Source: an uncultured Flavobacteriales bacterium
GTDB taxonomy: Bacteria > Bacteroidota > Bacteroidia > Flavobacteriales > Weeksellaceae
NCBI GenBank assembly: GCA_937973555.1
Contig: CALJKL010000026.1
Coordinates: 1 to 41,756 of the forward strand
Length of the DNA stretch: 41,756 nucleotides
Direction of reading: 5' to 3'
The notes under the pieces were generated by a model. That model saw only the letters and a list, made by a program, of their open reading frames with translations, was not told where the DNA came from and did not search any database. Every line of letters begins with the position of its first letter. The first letter of the stretch is position 1. This document shows positions 16,142 through 24,287 of the stretch, one piece after another. The position numbers and the translations under genes were made by a program.

Positions 16142-18844
16142 TTGAAACAAAAATTCTTACATAAAGTGATTGATGACTTGCTCGAAAAATCTTCTGATTT
16201 ATCGGGTTTTTCATTGGTTATACCCGGTAAGAGACCTGTTGTTTTCATAAAGGAAATTCTTAAAGAGAAAAAGTATCAAGGCATATTGCCGGAGTTTTAT
16301 ACCATTGATGAATTAATCAATAAAATTTCCGGGACTCTAGAAATAAAAGGCATAGCCCTTTGGCTGATGGCCTATCAGGTATATACCCAAATTCATCCTG
16401 ACGAAGAATTGTCAGAATTTCTGAAATGGTTTCCTACCTTATTGAAGGATTGGGATGACATGCTGAAGTTTAATGGAAATGATAAAGATATTCTACAATG
16501 GATGCTGGATGAGGAACGCATTAAAAACTGGGGAGAACTTCTAGGCGATGAAGACAATGCCAGAAAAAGAAACCTTAATTTTTGGCGCAAAATGAATGGT
16601 TTTCTGCCCCTTCTTCAGCAAAAATTAGCAGAACAAAATTTGGCCACAGCTGGTATGATTCATCTTTTGGCCCAAGAAAAATTAGAAGCATTTTGTACAG
16701 CATATCCTCATCAATTGGCTTTTATTGGTTTCAATGCCTTTACGCCCGTAGAAGAAAAATTGGTAAGGACTTTCCTACAGTGGGATAAGGCAGAGGTGTA
16801 TTTTCAGGCAGATGAATATTACCTGAATGATGAAAAACAGGAGGCAGGTAATTTCCTAAGAGGTTATAAAACTTGGAAAGAATTCAATGAATCCAGAAGT
16901 TTCAAATGGGTAGAAAATGAATTTATACAACCCAAAAAGATAAAGGTTTTTGAGGTTTCAGGGAACATTGCCCAGACCAAAGTCTTGCCTGAAATTCTAA
17001 AAGAAATCAATGGCAATTCTACCAAAGAAGCCTTCAATACAGCTATAGTATTGTTAGACGAAAACCTCCTTCCAGCGACTTTAGACTCTTTAACTTCGGT
17101 AGACCAACTGAACATCACCATGGGGTTTCCGTTGAAGAATTTGGCATTTTCTAACGCCATGAAGAAACTCTTTAACCTTCAGAAGCAGTTAGAAAAAAAC
17201 GCATCTTCTTATTACTACAATGATGTTTTGCCTATTTTAGAAGAACTACCCAAAAACCAGGAAGATGAAAACATCATCAAAAACTTTGTTGCTGTTTTGG
17301 AGGAAAGGAATATGGTCTATCTTTCTAAGAAGCAAATGGAAGAATTGCTGAGTGGTATTTCTTTCTTTAATTTATTCAAAAAACAAAACGCAGAAGAATT
17401 ACTCAATACTTTAATTGATTTCTGCAAAGAATTAAAATACAATAAGATAGACGATGTTCAATATGAGAACATTTCTCATTTTGAAAAGAATTTTATCATC
17501 CTCAAAAATCAATTGTCTCCATATCAATATGAGGTAAAAATAGAGACTTTAGAAGTCCTCATCAATCAACTCATCAATTCTGAAAGTATTGATTTTGTAG
17601 GTGAACCTTTAGAAGGATTACAGTTGATGGGACTATTGGAAACCCGTCTCTTGGATTTTGAAAACATCATTCTGTTATCTGTGAATGAAGGGAAACTACC
17701 TCTGGGAAATTCCCAAAACACCTACCTTCCGTTTGATGTTAGGAAACATTTTAACCTCCATACATTTTTGGAAAATGACGGCATCTATGCCTACCATTTT
17801 TACCGTTTTCTGCAGAATGTCAAGAATATTTATCTCATGTACAATGCCTTGGGCTCTGGGGTAAATACCGGAGAAAAATCTAGGTTTATTACCCAAATAG
17901 AAATGGAGTCTCCTCATGAAATAGAGCATATTATCATCGAGAATACTTCTGAGCCCATTAGCCAAGAACCGATGAAACTGGAAAAAACGGCTGCAGTAAT
18001 GGCAAAATTAGAAGAATGGAAGCAAAGGGTATCTGCATCACATTTGGTTTCTTATCTCTACAATCCTATTGATTTTTATTTGGATAAAGTCTTAGGAACT
18101 CGTGAAACCACAGAAATAGAAGAAGAACTTTCTCAAAGAAATTATGGAACGTTGGTGCATTATGCTTTAGAATTTTTATATGAAAAATTATTAGGTAAAA
18201 CACTAACAGTTAAAGATTTAGAAGATTCAATTGCACAAACAGATGAAGCCATTCATTATGCTATTGAAGAACTAAAACACCAGCCGGAATTCTATGAAAA
18301 AGGAATGAATTTTGTGCATAAACAGATTGCCAAAAGGGTAGTGGAATCCATTGTACAATATGATTTGGACCTTATTAAAAAAGGAAATACACTAGAAATC
18401 ATAGGACTTGAAAGAAAAATAGAAGATATTCCTTTTTATCTAGATGAAGACAAAAGCAATGCCGTTACTTTTTATGGCTTCATAGACCGAGTAGACCGAC
18501 TGAATGGTAACATCAGAATTATTGATTATAAAACAGCCAAGGCAAAAGAATTGAATGTAAGTGTAAAAGGGGAAAAAAGGGAAACTCTTTTCAATAATGA
18601 CAAATACAAGCAGGCCCTTCAATTGTGCATTTATCAATATTGTGTAGAAAATATGCCTGAGTTTAAAAACAGTTTGGTAGAAACCGGAATTTGGAGTTTT
18701 GCTGAAGTCAGAAAAGGAGTACAAAAAGTCAATATAAAAGATGGTGATTTGGATGATGCTTTACAATCTATCCGGAATTTAATTTTGGATATTCTCAATC
18801 CAGAAAAGCCTTTTGAAGAAAAAATCCATGAAAAATGGGATTAA
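16142..18844 (+). CDS. AddB-like protein with C-terminal PD-(D/E)XK nuclease domain
   Basis: About 900 residues. The N-terminal two thirds resemble an inactivated UvrD-type helicase as in AddB: where a Walker A should be, the sequence reads SLVIPGKRPVVF. The C-terminus (from ~628) has ASHLVSYLYNPIDFYLDKVL, YGTLVHYALEFLYE, then GFIDRVDRLNGNIRIIDYKT near 778-797 (the Asp and D-x-K catalytic residues of the PD-(D/E)XK fold) and QALQLCIYQYC. I see no four-cysteine iron-sulfur staple typical of AddB. The likely role is end resection for recombination with an AddA-type helicase encoded elsewhere. Start is TTG 16142, since an in-frame TAA lies two codons upstream (16136-16138) and the next ATG would delete a conserved start. 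Confidence 0.85.
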   Translation: MKQKFLHKVIDDLLEKSSDLSGFSLVIPGKRPVVFIKEILKEKKYQGILPEFYTIDELINKISGTLEIKGIALWLMAYQVYTQIHPDEELSEFLKWFPTLLKDWDDMLKFNGNDKDILQWMLDEERIKNWGELLGDEDNARKRNLNFWRKMNGFLPLLQQKLAEQNLATAGMIHLLAQEKLEAFCTAYPHQLAFIGFNAFTPVEEKLVRTFLQWDKAEVYFQADEYYLNDEKQEAGNFLRGYKTWKEFNESRSFKWVENEFIQPKKIKVFEVSGNIAQTKVLPEILKEINGNSTKEAFNTAIVLLDENLLPATLDSLTSVDQLNITMGFPLKNLAFSNAMKKLFNLQKQLEKNASSYYYNDVLPILEELPKNQEDENIIKNFVAVLEERNMVYLSKKQMEELLSGISFFNLFKKQNAEELLNTLIDFCKELKYNKIDDVQYENISHFEKNFIILKNQLSPYQYEVKIETLEVLINQLINSESIDFVGEPLEGLQLMGLLETRLLDFENIILLSVNEGKLPLGNSQNTYLPFDVRKHFNLHTFLENDGIYAYHFYRFLQNVKNIYLMYNALGSGVNTGEKSRFITQIEMESPHEIEHIIIENTSEPISQEPMKLEKTAAVMAKLEEWKQRVSASHLVSYLYNPIDFYLDKVLGTRETTEIEEELSQRNYGTLVHYALEFLYEKLLGKTLTVKDLEDSIAQTDEAIHYAIEELKHQPEFYEKGMNFVHKQIAKRVVESIVQYDLDLIKKGNTLEIIGLERKIEDIPFYLDEDKSNAVTFYGFIDRVDRLNGNIRIIDYKTAKAKELNVSVKGEKRETLFNNDKYKQALQLCIYQYCVENMPEFKNSLVETGIWSFAEVRKGVQKVNIKDGDLDDALQSIRNLILDILNPEKPFEEKIHEKWD

Positions 18845-18873
18845 AAAAACCGTAAGAATTTCTCACGGTTTTT
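18843..18873. terminator. Bidirectional terminator between nuclease and acyl-CoA dehydrogenase genes
   Basis: Stem AAAAACCGT (18845-18853) with ACGGTTTTT (18865-18873) around an 11-base loop that can pair partly. A-run on one side and T-run on the other allow use from both strands, and it sits exactly between two convergent stops. Confidence 0.8.
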
Positions 18874-18878
18874 ATATT

Positions 18879-20060
18879 TTATCCAAAAGCATTAATCCCT
18901 GTAATATCCATGCCGGTAATTAAATAATGGATGTCTTCTGTACCCTCATATGTGATTACCGATTCTAGATTAGCAGCATGCCTCATCATTGGAAATTCTC
19001 CCATAATGCCCATTCCACCAAGAATTTGTCTAGATTCTCTAGCGATGTTAATGGCCATTCTCACGTTATTTCTTTTGGCCATAGAAATCTGAGCAGGAGT
19101 GGCTTTGTGTTCGTTTTTCATCACTCCCAATTTCCAAGAAAGCAACTGGGCTTTGGTGATTTCAGTAAGAAATTCTGCCAATTTTTTCTGTTGCAATTGG
19201 AAAGAGGCAATCGGCTTCCCAAACTGAATTCTCTCTTTAGCATATTGTAAAGCACTACAATAACAGTCTATTGCTGCACCAATAACCCCCCACGAAATAC
19301 CATAACGAGCAGAATTAAGGCAGGAGAGGGGGCCCTTAAGTCCTTCCACATTGGGCAATAAATTTTCTTTAGGAACCTTCACATTATGAAATACCAATTC
19401 ACCGGTTTTAGAAGCCCTAAGGCTCCATTTGTTGGTAGTTTCCGGGGTGGTAAAACCTTCTAAGCCGCGTTCTACAATCATACCACGGATTTTACCATCG
19501 TCACCTTTGGCCCAAACAACCGCAATGTCGCAAAGAGGGGCGTTGGTAATCCACATTTTGGCACCGTTTAACAATACATAATCGCCCATATCCTTGTAAG
19601 TGGTCTCCATATCACCGGGATTAGAACCATGATTAGGCTCCGTTAAACCAAAAGAGCCAATGATTTCTCCTGAAGCCAATTGAGGTAAATATTTCTTTTT
19701 TTGCGCCTCAGAACCGTAGGTATAGATAGGAAACATCACCAAAGAACTCTGTACAGAAGCGGCAGAACGAATTGCAGAATCTCCACGTTCTAGCTCTTGC
19801 ATGATGAGCCCATACGAAATCTGGTCTAAACCTGCACCGCCATATTCTTCGGGGATATAAGGTCCCAGCGCCCCAATAGCACCCAATTCTTTCATAAGAT
19901 GGGGAATATCTTTATGATGCTGTGCAGCATCATCTATTTTGGGCATTATGAATGATTGTACCCAATCTCTAACAGAAGTTCTAATCAGTTTGTGTTCTTC
20001 GGTTAATAAATCATCAATCCCGAAATAATCTGGTATGGTATTCAGTGGATAGTAAGACAT
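18879..20060 (-). CDS. Acyl-CoA dehydrogenase, glutaryl-CoA dehydrogenase type
   Basis: A 393-residue acyl-CoA dehydrogenase with N-terminal helical domain, beta domain (GSFGLTEPNHGSNPG, the flavin-contact segment, and WITNAPLCDIAVVWAKGDDG) and C-terminal helical domain. The catalytic base is Glu372 in VITYEGTEDIHYLITG. The ending ITGMDITGINAFG is typical of glutaryl-CoA dehydrogenase, which oxidises and decarboxylates glutaryl-CoA to crotonyl-CoA in lysine and tryptophan breakdown, giving electrons to EtfAB (encoded at 656-2381). Monocistronic on the minus strand, ending in the shared terminator. The 211 bases upstream are AT-rich with no exact -7 box. Confidence 0.92.
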   Translation of the reverse strand: MSYYPLNTIPDYFGIDDLLTEEHKLIRTSVRDWVQSFIMPKIDDAAQHHKDIPHLMKELGAIGALGPYIPEEYGGAGLDQISYGLIMQELERGDSAIRSAASVQSSLVMFPIYTYGSEAQKKKYLPQLASGEIIGSFGLTEPNHGSNPGDMETTYKDMGDYVLLNGAKMWITNAPLCDIAVVWAKGDDGKIRGMIVERGLEGFTTPETTNKWSLRASKTGELVFHNVKVPKENLLPNVEGLKGPLSCLNSARYGISWGVIGAAIDCYCSALQYAKERIQFGKPIASFQLQQKKLAEFLTEITKAQLLSWKLGVMKNEHKATPAQISMAKRNNVRMAINIARESRQILGGMGIMGEFPMMRHAANLESVITYEGTEDIHYLITGMDITGINAFG

Positions 20061-20271
20061 GCGTTTTTATTTGACTTTAAAATTAAGACTTTAAATGATT
20101 TCTGCAATAATTTTAATGATGTTTTTAAATAGAAGAAATATAGAATTATCTGTGATAATTTGATAATGTATAATTAGTAGTGGAAAAGAATAGAATATAA
20201 ATATCTATGGGTTTCAGAAAACATACAATTTAACATAATATAAATTATAGGATTTTTATCAAATCATGAAA

Positions 20272-20862
20272 TTATCTGTTCACAATGGTCCTAAACGTAA
20301 GATTTACTCTAGGTTCTGTTATTTTAGAATTAATGAAGAGTTTGTGTTTCCAATATTTCTGTATTACTCCTTTCATCATCAAAAGCGAGCCATTCTCAAG
20401 CATTAGAGTAATTTCTTCTTGTGATGAATGATGTCTGAATCCAAATTTTCTTTCTGCTCCAAAACTTACAGAAGCTATAGCAGAATCCTCTAGAATTTCT
20501 TTTTCGTTGTCTGAATGCCAATTCATAGCTTCTGAACCATTGTGATATAAATTCAATAAACACGCATTAAATTTTTCTCCTGAAAATTCTTCTACTGCAC
20601 TTTTGATTTCTAATAGCAAATCCGTCCAATTCTCAGCGGTTTTATTTTTCCCGGAATATTGATAAGCAATGCCTTCATCTCCATAAAGGGCAACTTTTCT
20701 TTTGGTGATAATGTCTTTTCCAAACATTTTTACTTCGTCATGTTTCCAATGGATTTCTTCTAATAATTTAACATAATATAATAAGCTTTGTTCATCAGTA
20801 AAGATTTTGCCAAAATATTGAGCTGTTCCGTCATTCGGCAATATATTTTGTTGAATTTTCAT
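20272..20862 (-). CDS. AlkB-type alpha-ketoglutarate-dependent dioxygenase
   Basis: A 196-residue Fe(II)/2-oxoglutarate dioxygenase of the AlkB family. The iron ligands are His116 and Asp118 (NWHSDNE) and His173 (YWKHKL); Arg185 and Arg191 (PRVNLTFRT) would hold 2-oxoglutarate. SVSFGAERKFGFRH and LENGSLLMMKG are family motifs. It repairs 1-methyladenine and 3-methylcytosine by oxidative demethylation, resembling the AlkBH2/3-like subgroup more than E. coli AlkB. It follows the terminator of the adhesin operon (20876-20900) on the same strand, only about 14 bases beyond the T-run, so any promoter must overlap that terminator or expression depends on read-through. Confidence 0.93.
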   Translation of the reverse strand: MKIQQNILPNDGTAQYFGKIFTDEQSLLYYVKLLEEIHWKHDEVKMFGKDIITKRKVALYGDEGIAYQYSGKNKTAENWTDLLLEIKSAVEEFSGEKFNACLLNLYHNGSEAMNWHSDNEKEILEDSAIASVSFGAERKFGFRHHSSQEEITLMLENGSLLMMKGVIQKYWKHKLFINSKITEPRVNLTFRTIVNR

Positions 20863-20875
20863 GCTTTAAATGTAT

Positions 20876-20900
20876 AAAAAAAAGACGCCAAAAGCGTCTC
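20876..20900 (-). terminator. Terminator of the 20-kb adhesin operon
   Basis: On the minus strand AGACGC (20899-20894), loop TTTTG, GCGTCT (20888-20883), then eight T's to 20876. It lies 30 bases after the stop of the tail-collar gene and is the only clear intrinsic terminator found along the minus strand from the window's right edge to here. Confidence 0.85.
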
Positions 20901-20929
20901 TTAGATAATTTTTTAATGATTTAATGCAA

Positions 20930-21715
20930 TTAATACTTTATAATATAGTTCAAAACTATATATGGCTGCATCACATTGAAAGCATTTCCACCACCATTAT
21001 TATAAATAGAAATCCCTGTATAAGCTGAATAAGTATTGACACCATATGTGGTTGCCCCAGCATCACCTGGGGGAGCTTGCCCTGGATTTGTGGAATTATT
21101 ACCATCATCCCTTCCGATGTAAGTTGTATGGTAATGCCCAGGATCATAAACATTATGCGTATGCGAAGGCATCTCATTAATAGTTTGGGTGTGGCTTTCT
21201 TCCCCACCTTTGGCCCCTAGAGCTCTTGTGGATAATCCTGAACCCGTGCCCACTCCCACTATTACTCTACCTTTTAAGTCCGGTAAATTGAATGTAGTAG
21301 AGCCATCTCCTGATCCATAAGTCGTTCCTATAATTGCATATAATGCTGCATACGTAGTTCTGCTAACTGCACTTCCATCACATAAGAGGTAACCAGTGGG
21401 GGCACTAGAGCCTGCATAAGCTGTAACACTTCCTGTGGGTGGTGCTGCCATTAACTGCCATGAAGGAGTGGAAGTAGTTCCTATATTAACATACAAACCC
21501 ACCACTCCATCAGTCTGAAATATCTGTAATCCTGTAGCTGGATTGCTGATGGCATTTCTTTGTGCCATAGTCATTCTTGGTGGCAAAAACCCTTTGTTGG
21601 TAGCAGAAACATCTAATTTGGCCGAAGCATCTGGTGTAGTGGTTCCAATACCCGTTTGTGCTTTAAAAGCTATAATAAACAATAAAAAAATTATAATAGA
21701 TAATTTATTACTCAT
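20930..21715 (-). CDS. Secreted stalk protein with phage tail-collar domain and HxH tip motifs
   Basis: A 261-residue protein and the last gene of the operon. Signal peptide MSNKLSIIIFLLFIIAFKA, with predicted mature start at Gln20 (QTGIGTTTP). The N-terminal module KGFLPPRMTMAQRNAI and GLQIFQTDGVVGLYV follows. Residues ~93-150 are a phage tail-collar domain (APTGYLLCDGSAVS, TTFNLPDLKGR), and the end is GGGNAFNVMQPYIVLNYIIKY. Between them lie HTH (185-187) and HYH (194-196), like the metal-binding HxH sites at phage receptor-binding tips. The gene begins directly at the stop of the preceding gene (TAAATG). Expected to be an exported trimeric tip protein (inference). Confidence 0.87.
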   Translation of the reverse strand: MSNKLSIIIFLLFIIAFKAQTGIGTTTPDASAKLDVSATNKGFLPPRMTMAQRNAISNPATGLQIFQTDGVVGLYVNIGTTSTPSWQLMAAPPTGSVTAYAGSSAPTGYLLCDGSAVSRTTYAALYAIIGTTYGSGDGSTTFNLPDLKGRVIVGVGTGSGLSTRALGAKGGEESHTQTINEMPSHTHNVYDPGHYHTTYIGRDDGNNSTNPGQAPPGDAGATTYGVNTYSAYTGISIYNNGGGNAFNVMQPYIVLNYIIKY

Positions 21716-22825
21716 TTACTTTTTTTTATTTTTTAACTCTAAAATTTTTATTCTTTTTTCCATTTGTTTTTGATTTTTCAGCAACAACTCAATTTGCTTT
21801 TGCTGCTCCTGTATCACTTTAATGGAAATGGCATGTAGATCCTGATAATTGATAGACTTGGTTTGCATTTCATCTGTAGCGGTAGAGACCATTTCCGGGA
21901 AAATTTTTTCTGTTTCCTGAGCTATAAGACCATATTGTAACTTGGGATCTTTAGAAGTATCTTTCCAATGATAAGTTACCGGATTTAACTGCATAAACTT
22001 ATCTCTTAAATCATTGGATAAAGGATTAATATCTTTTTTGAGTCTAATGTCTGATCTTGCAGCCAGTGTATTGTAATAAATCCCAGCACAAGAGAAATCA
22101 AAAGTGGCAAGCCCACCACCCCATCCAGAGGGCCAATCCGTAACATAACTTCCTGCTGAGCTCGGTATAATTACTCTGCTTTGTCCTGTACGGTTCATAA
22201 TCATCATGTTATTGGCAACAGTACCTACAGAAAAGTCCCAGGTATTGTTGATAACCAATTGACCAGTAGGGTTATTAATACCCATACTAAAACCAGCAAT
22301 ATTAGCAACATCCCAAGTGAGAAACGGTTTACCACCATTAGTACCTCCTGTTCTAATGGTGGCTATAGCATTGGCGTCTGAATTGGTATTGTTGGTATTA
22401 AATATGTATAAACTGGGCACATTATTACTACTGGGATTGCCTGAGCCAAGTACATTAGAGTTTTCTATATGAAGAGAGGTGGCTGGAAATGAAGTTCCTA
22501 TTCCTACTCTACCTGCCGAATTTATCCTTAGTCTCTCAGTATTATTCGTAGATAATATTAATGCCCCATTAGAAGATTGATTCATTAAATTCATATCAGT
22601 ACTGCCTGCAAACTGAAATCCAAAGAGACCATATCTCGTAGAAGAACCTTGAGGATAAAACTCCATGTAGGTATTGTCTGTGCCTTCTAAACGAAATGTT
22701 GCACCATTAGATTTCACATGCAACTTTGTTGCTGGTGTAGTGGTTCCTATACCGGTTTGTGCTTGGCAAAAACTTCCAATCAATAACACAATAAATAATA
22801 ATATATTTTTGATTCTATTTTTCAT
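21716..22825 (-). CDS. Secreted tail-fibre protein with C-terminal S74 intramolecular chaperone
   Basis: A 369-residue protein. Signal peptide MKNRIKNILLFIVLLIGSFCQA, mature start QTGIGTTTP. It has a second stalk motif at ~107-120 (VGIGTSFPATSLHI). From ~256 it carries a Peptidase_S74 endosialidase-type chaperone: RSDIRLKKDINPL, LNPVTYHWKD, LQYGLIAQETEKIFPEMV, then a coiled-coil tail (~335-365). Ser258 and Lys263 have the five-residue spacing of the self-cleavage Ser-Lys dyad. In phage these domains trimerise the fibre and then cut themselves off. Directly coupled to the next gene. Confidence 0.88.
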   Translation of the reverse strand: MKNRIKNILLFIVLLIGSFCQAQTGIGTTTPATKLHVKSNGATFRLEGTDNTYMEFYPQGSSTRYGLFGFQFAGSTDMNLMNQSSNGALILSTNNTERLRINSAGRVGIGTSFPATSLHIENSNVLGSGNPSSNNVPSLYIFNTNNTNSDANAIATIRTGGTNGGKPFLTWDVANIAGFSMGINNPTGQLVINNTWDFSVGTVANNMMIMNRTGQSRVIIPSSAGSYVTDWPSGWGGGLATFDFSCAGIYYNTLAARSDIRLKKDINPLSNDLRDKFMQLNPVTYHWKDTSKDPKLQYGLIAQETEKIFPEMVSTATDEMQTKSINYQDLHAISIKVIQEQQKQIELLLKNQKQMEKRIKILELKNKKK

Positions 22826-22844
22826 GGTTTAATCATCAATTGAT

Positions 22845-24287
22845 TTAATACATCCTTTCAATGGTAATAAAGTTATTGTAATAACCACTTCCAATTACCA
22901 AAGTAACGCGATACATCCTGTTATTTGTTTTATCAACTATAATGTATGTTGACATATCCCCTTCAGTGGCAAAATTCCAACCAAATGCAGAATTTGATGC
23001 AGAGGTAGTATATGTAATATTATTTGCTTGACTACCACTACTTCCCCCATTACTCGCATAAGTTGCTGATATATTACATAGAAATGAAGTTGATACAGCA
23101 CCTACACTCAATCCTCTGTTGCCAGACGTAGTAACGGATACTTTTAAGTTATCTATACTCAAATAAGTTCCTGCATTTACAATTCCGGATACTTTCCATA
23201 TCAACTCACCCCCAACTCCATTTGGTGCTTTAGTTAGGTCTATATTTACTCCTCTAGAATTTCCACCCGATTCCCATAATCTTAATTGATTTCTATAAAC
23301 ATCTATAATAACATTTCCGGTTAAGCTTTGATTTGTTTGTGCTAAAGCTAAACGCATTTCACCCCCCTCATCTCCACTTCCATTTCCAATTAATAATGCT
23401 GGAGTGGCTAAATTTATATTAGATGAGCTATTAACATTTAAGCCACCTGAAATATTTACATCACCATTGACATCTAATTTTGTAGTTGGAGCATTTGTTC
23501 CAATTCCTACTTTGCCAGTTGTATTATAGATATCATTACCACTCAACACCCAAGGATTTATAATTGCTGAAGAACCTATTTGTTGAATATTCGCATATGT
23601 AAAATTTTGCCATAAAATAACGTTTGAATTTGCATACGTAACATAAAGTGAAATTGTAGTGTTTTCTGTTGGTGTAAATATAACATCTGCAATTCCACTT
23701 CCAAAAGCAGTGGTTGTAAAATTAGAGCTTAAAGATTCTCCTCTATTACTGATAATTTCACCGGTTCCAGTTCTCCACCCCACATTAACTTCAGCAGATG
23801 AAGCATTAGATGAAGATAAAGCAATTACACCTGTCAACCGGTAAGTTTTTCCTGCTGTAAGGCTAAACAACCCCGTTGAAGAATTATAAGGAATATTCCC
23901 TCCGTTTATTGAGTTAAATAATATAGTACTCCCCGTGTTAACTGTTTGACCTGATACAGTTCTTGAAACAGAAACATAATCCACTGTTTGATTTGGAGAA
24001 GATGCAGTAGCTATTGTAGCCCAATTAGAACCATTCCAAAAATAATAACCAGCTTGTAGCCCCACCGATCCCACATTATATACTAATAATCCTACTGCAG
24101 AATTTGGAATTGTTACCGCATCTGTTACACTCGTTAATGTTACACGCGGAGGTAAAAACCCTTTGTCAGTAGCATACACATCCAATTTGGCAGAGGCATT
24201 AGGCGTTGCAGTCCCAATACCCGTTTGTGCAATTAGAATCATAGAAACCAAGACCAACAAAAAAGACAAATAATTTTTATAGGCCAT
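22845..24287 (-). CDS. Secreted stalk protein with C1q/TNF-like domain
   Basis: About 480 residues. I start at ATG 24287 (MAYKNYLSFLLVLVSMILIA, mature Gln21), overlapping the upstream gene by 11 bases; an ATG at 24326 would add 13 residues before the signal peptide and overlap by 50 bases. The module KGFLPPRVTLTSVTDAV and GYYFWNGSNW spans ~40-95. Residues ~103-240 (TGSTILFNSINGG, GLFSLTAGKTYRLTGVIALS, FTPTENTTISLYVTYANS) look like a C1q-type jelly roll; that call is moderate. A stalk motif (KVGIGTNAPTTKLDVNGDV) at ~259 is followed by an unrecognised C-terminal region. Confidence 0.82.
   Translation of the reverse strand: MAYKNYLSFLLVLVSMILIAQTGIGTATPNASAKLDVYATDKGFLPPRVTLTSVTDAVTIPNSAVGLLVYNVGSVGLQAGYYFWNGSNWATIATASSPNQTVDYVSVSRTVSGQTVNTGSTILFNSINGGNIPYNSSTGLFSLTAGKTYRLTGVIALSSSNASSAEVNVGWRTGTGEIISNRGESLSSNFTTTAFGSGIADVIFTPTENTTISLYVTYANSNVILWQNFTYANIQQIGSSAIINPWVLSGNDIYNTTGKVGIGTNAPTTKLDVNGDVNISGGLNVNSSSNINLATPALLIGNGSGDEGGEMRLALAQTNQSLTGNVIIDVYRNQLRLWESGGNSRGVNIDLTKAPNGVGGELIWKVSGIVNAGTYLSIDNLKVSVTTSGNRGLSVGAVSTSFLCNISATYASNGGSSGSQANNITYTTSASNSAFGWNFATEGDMSTYIIVDKTNNRMYRVTLVIGSGYYNNFITIERMY

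Noticed and set aside
20061..20271. Possible small gene or RNA in the gap between alkB and the acyl-CoA dehydrogenase gene
   Set aside because: Very AT-rich, no coding-like frame, no stable hairpin and no RNA motif I can recognise; probably only promoter sequence.
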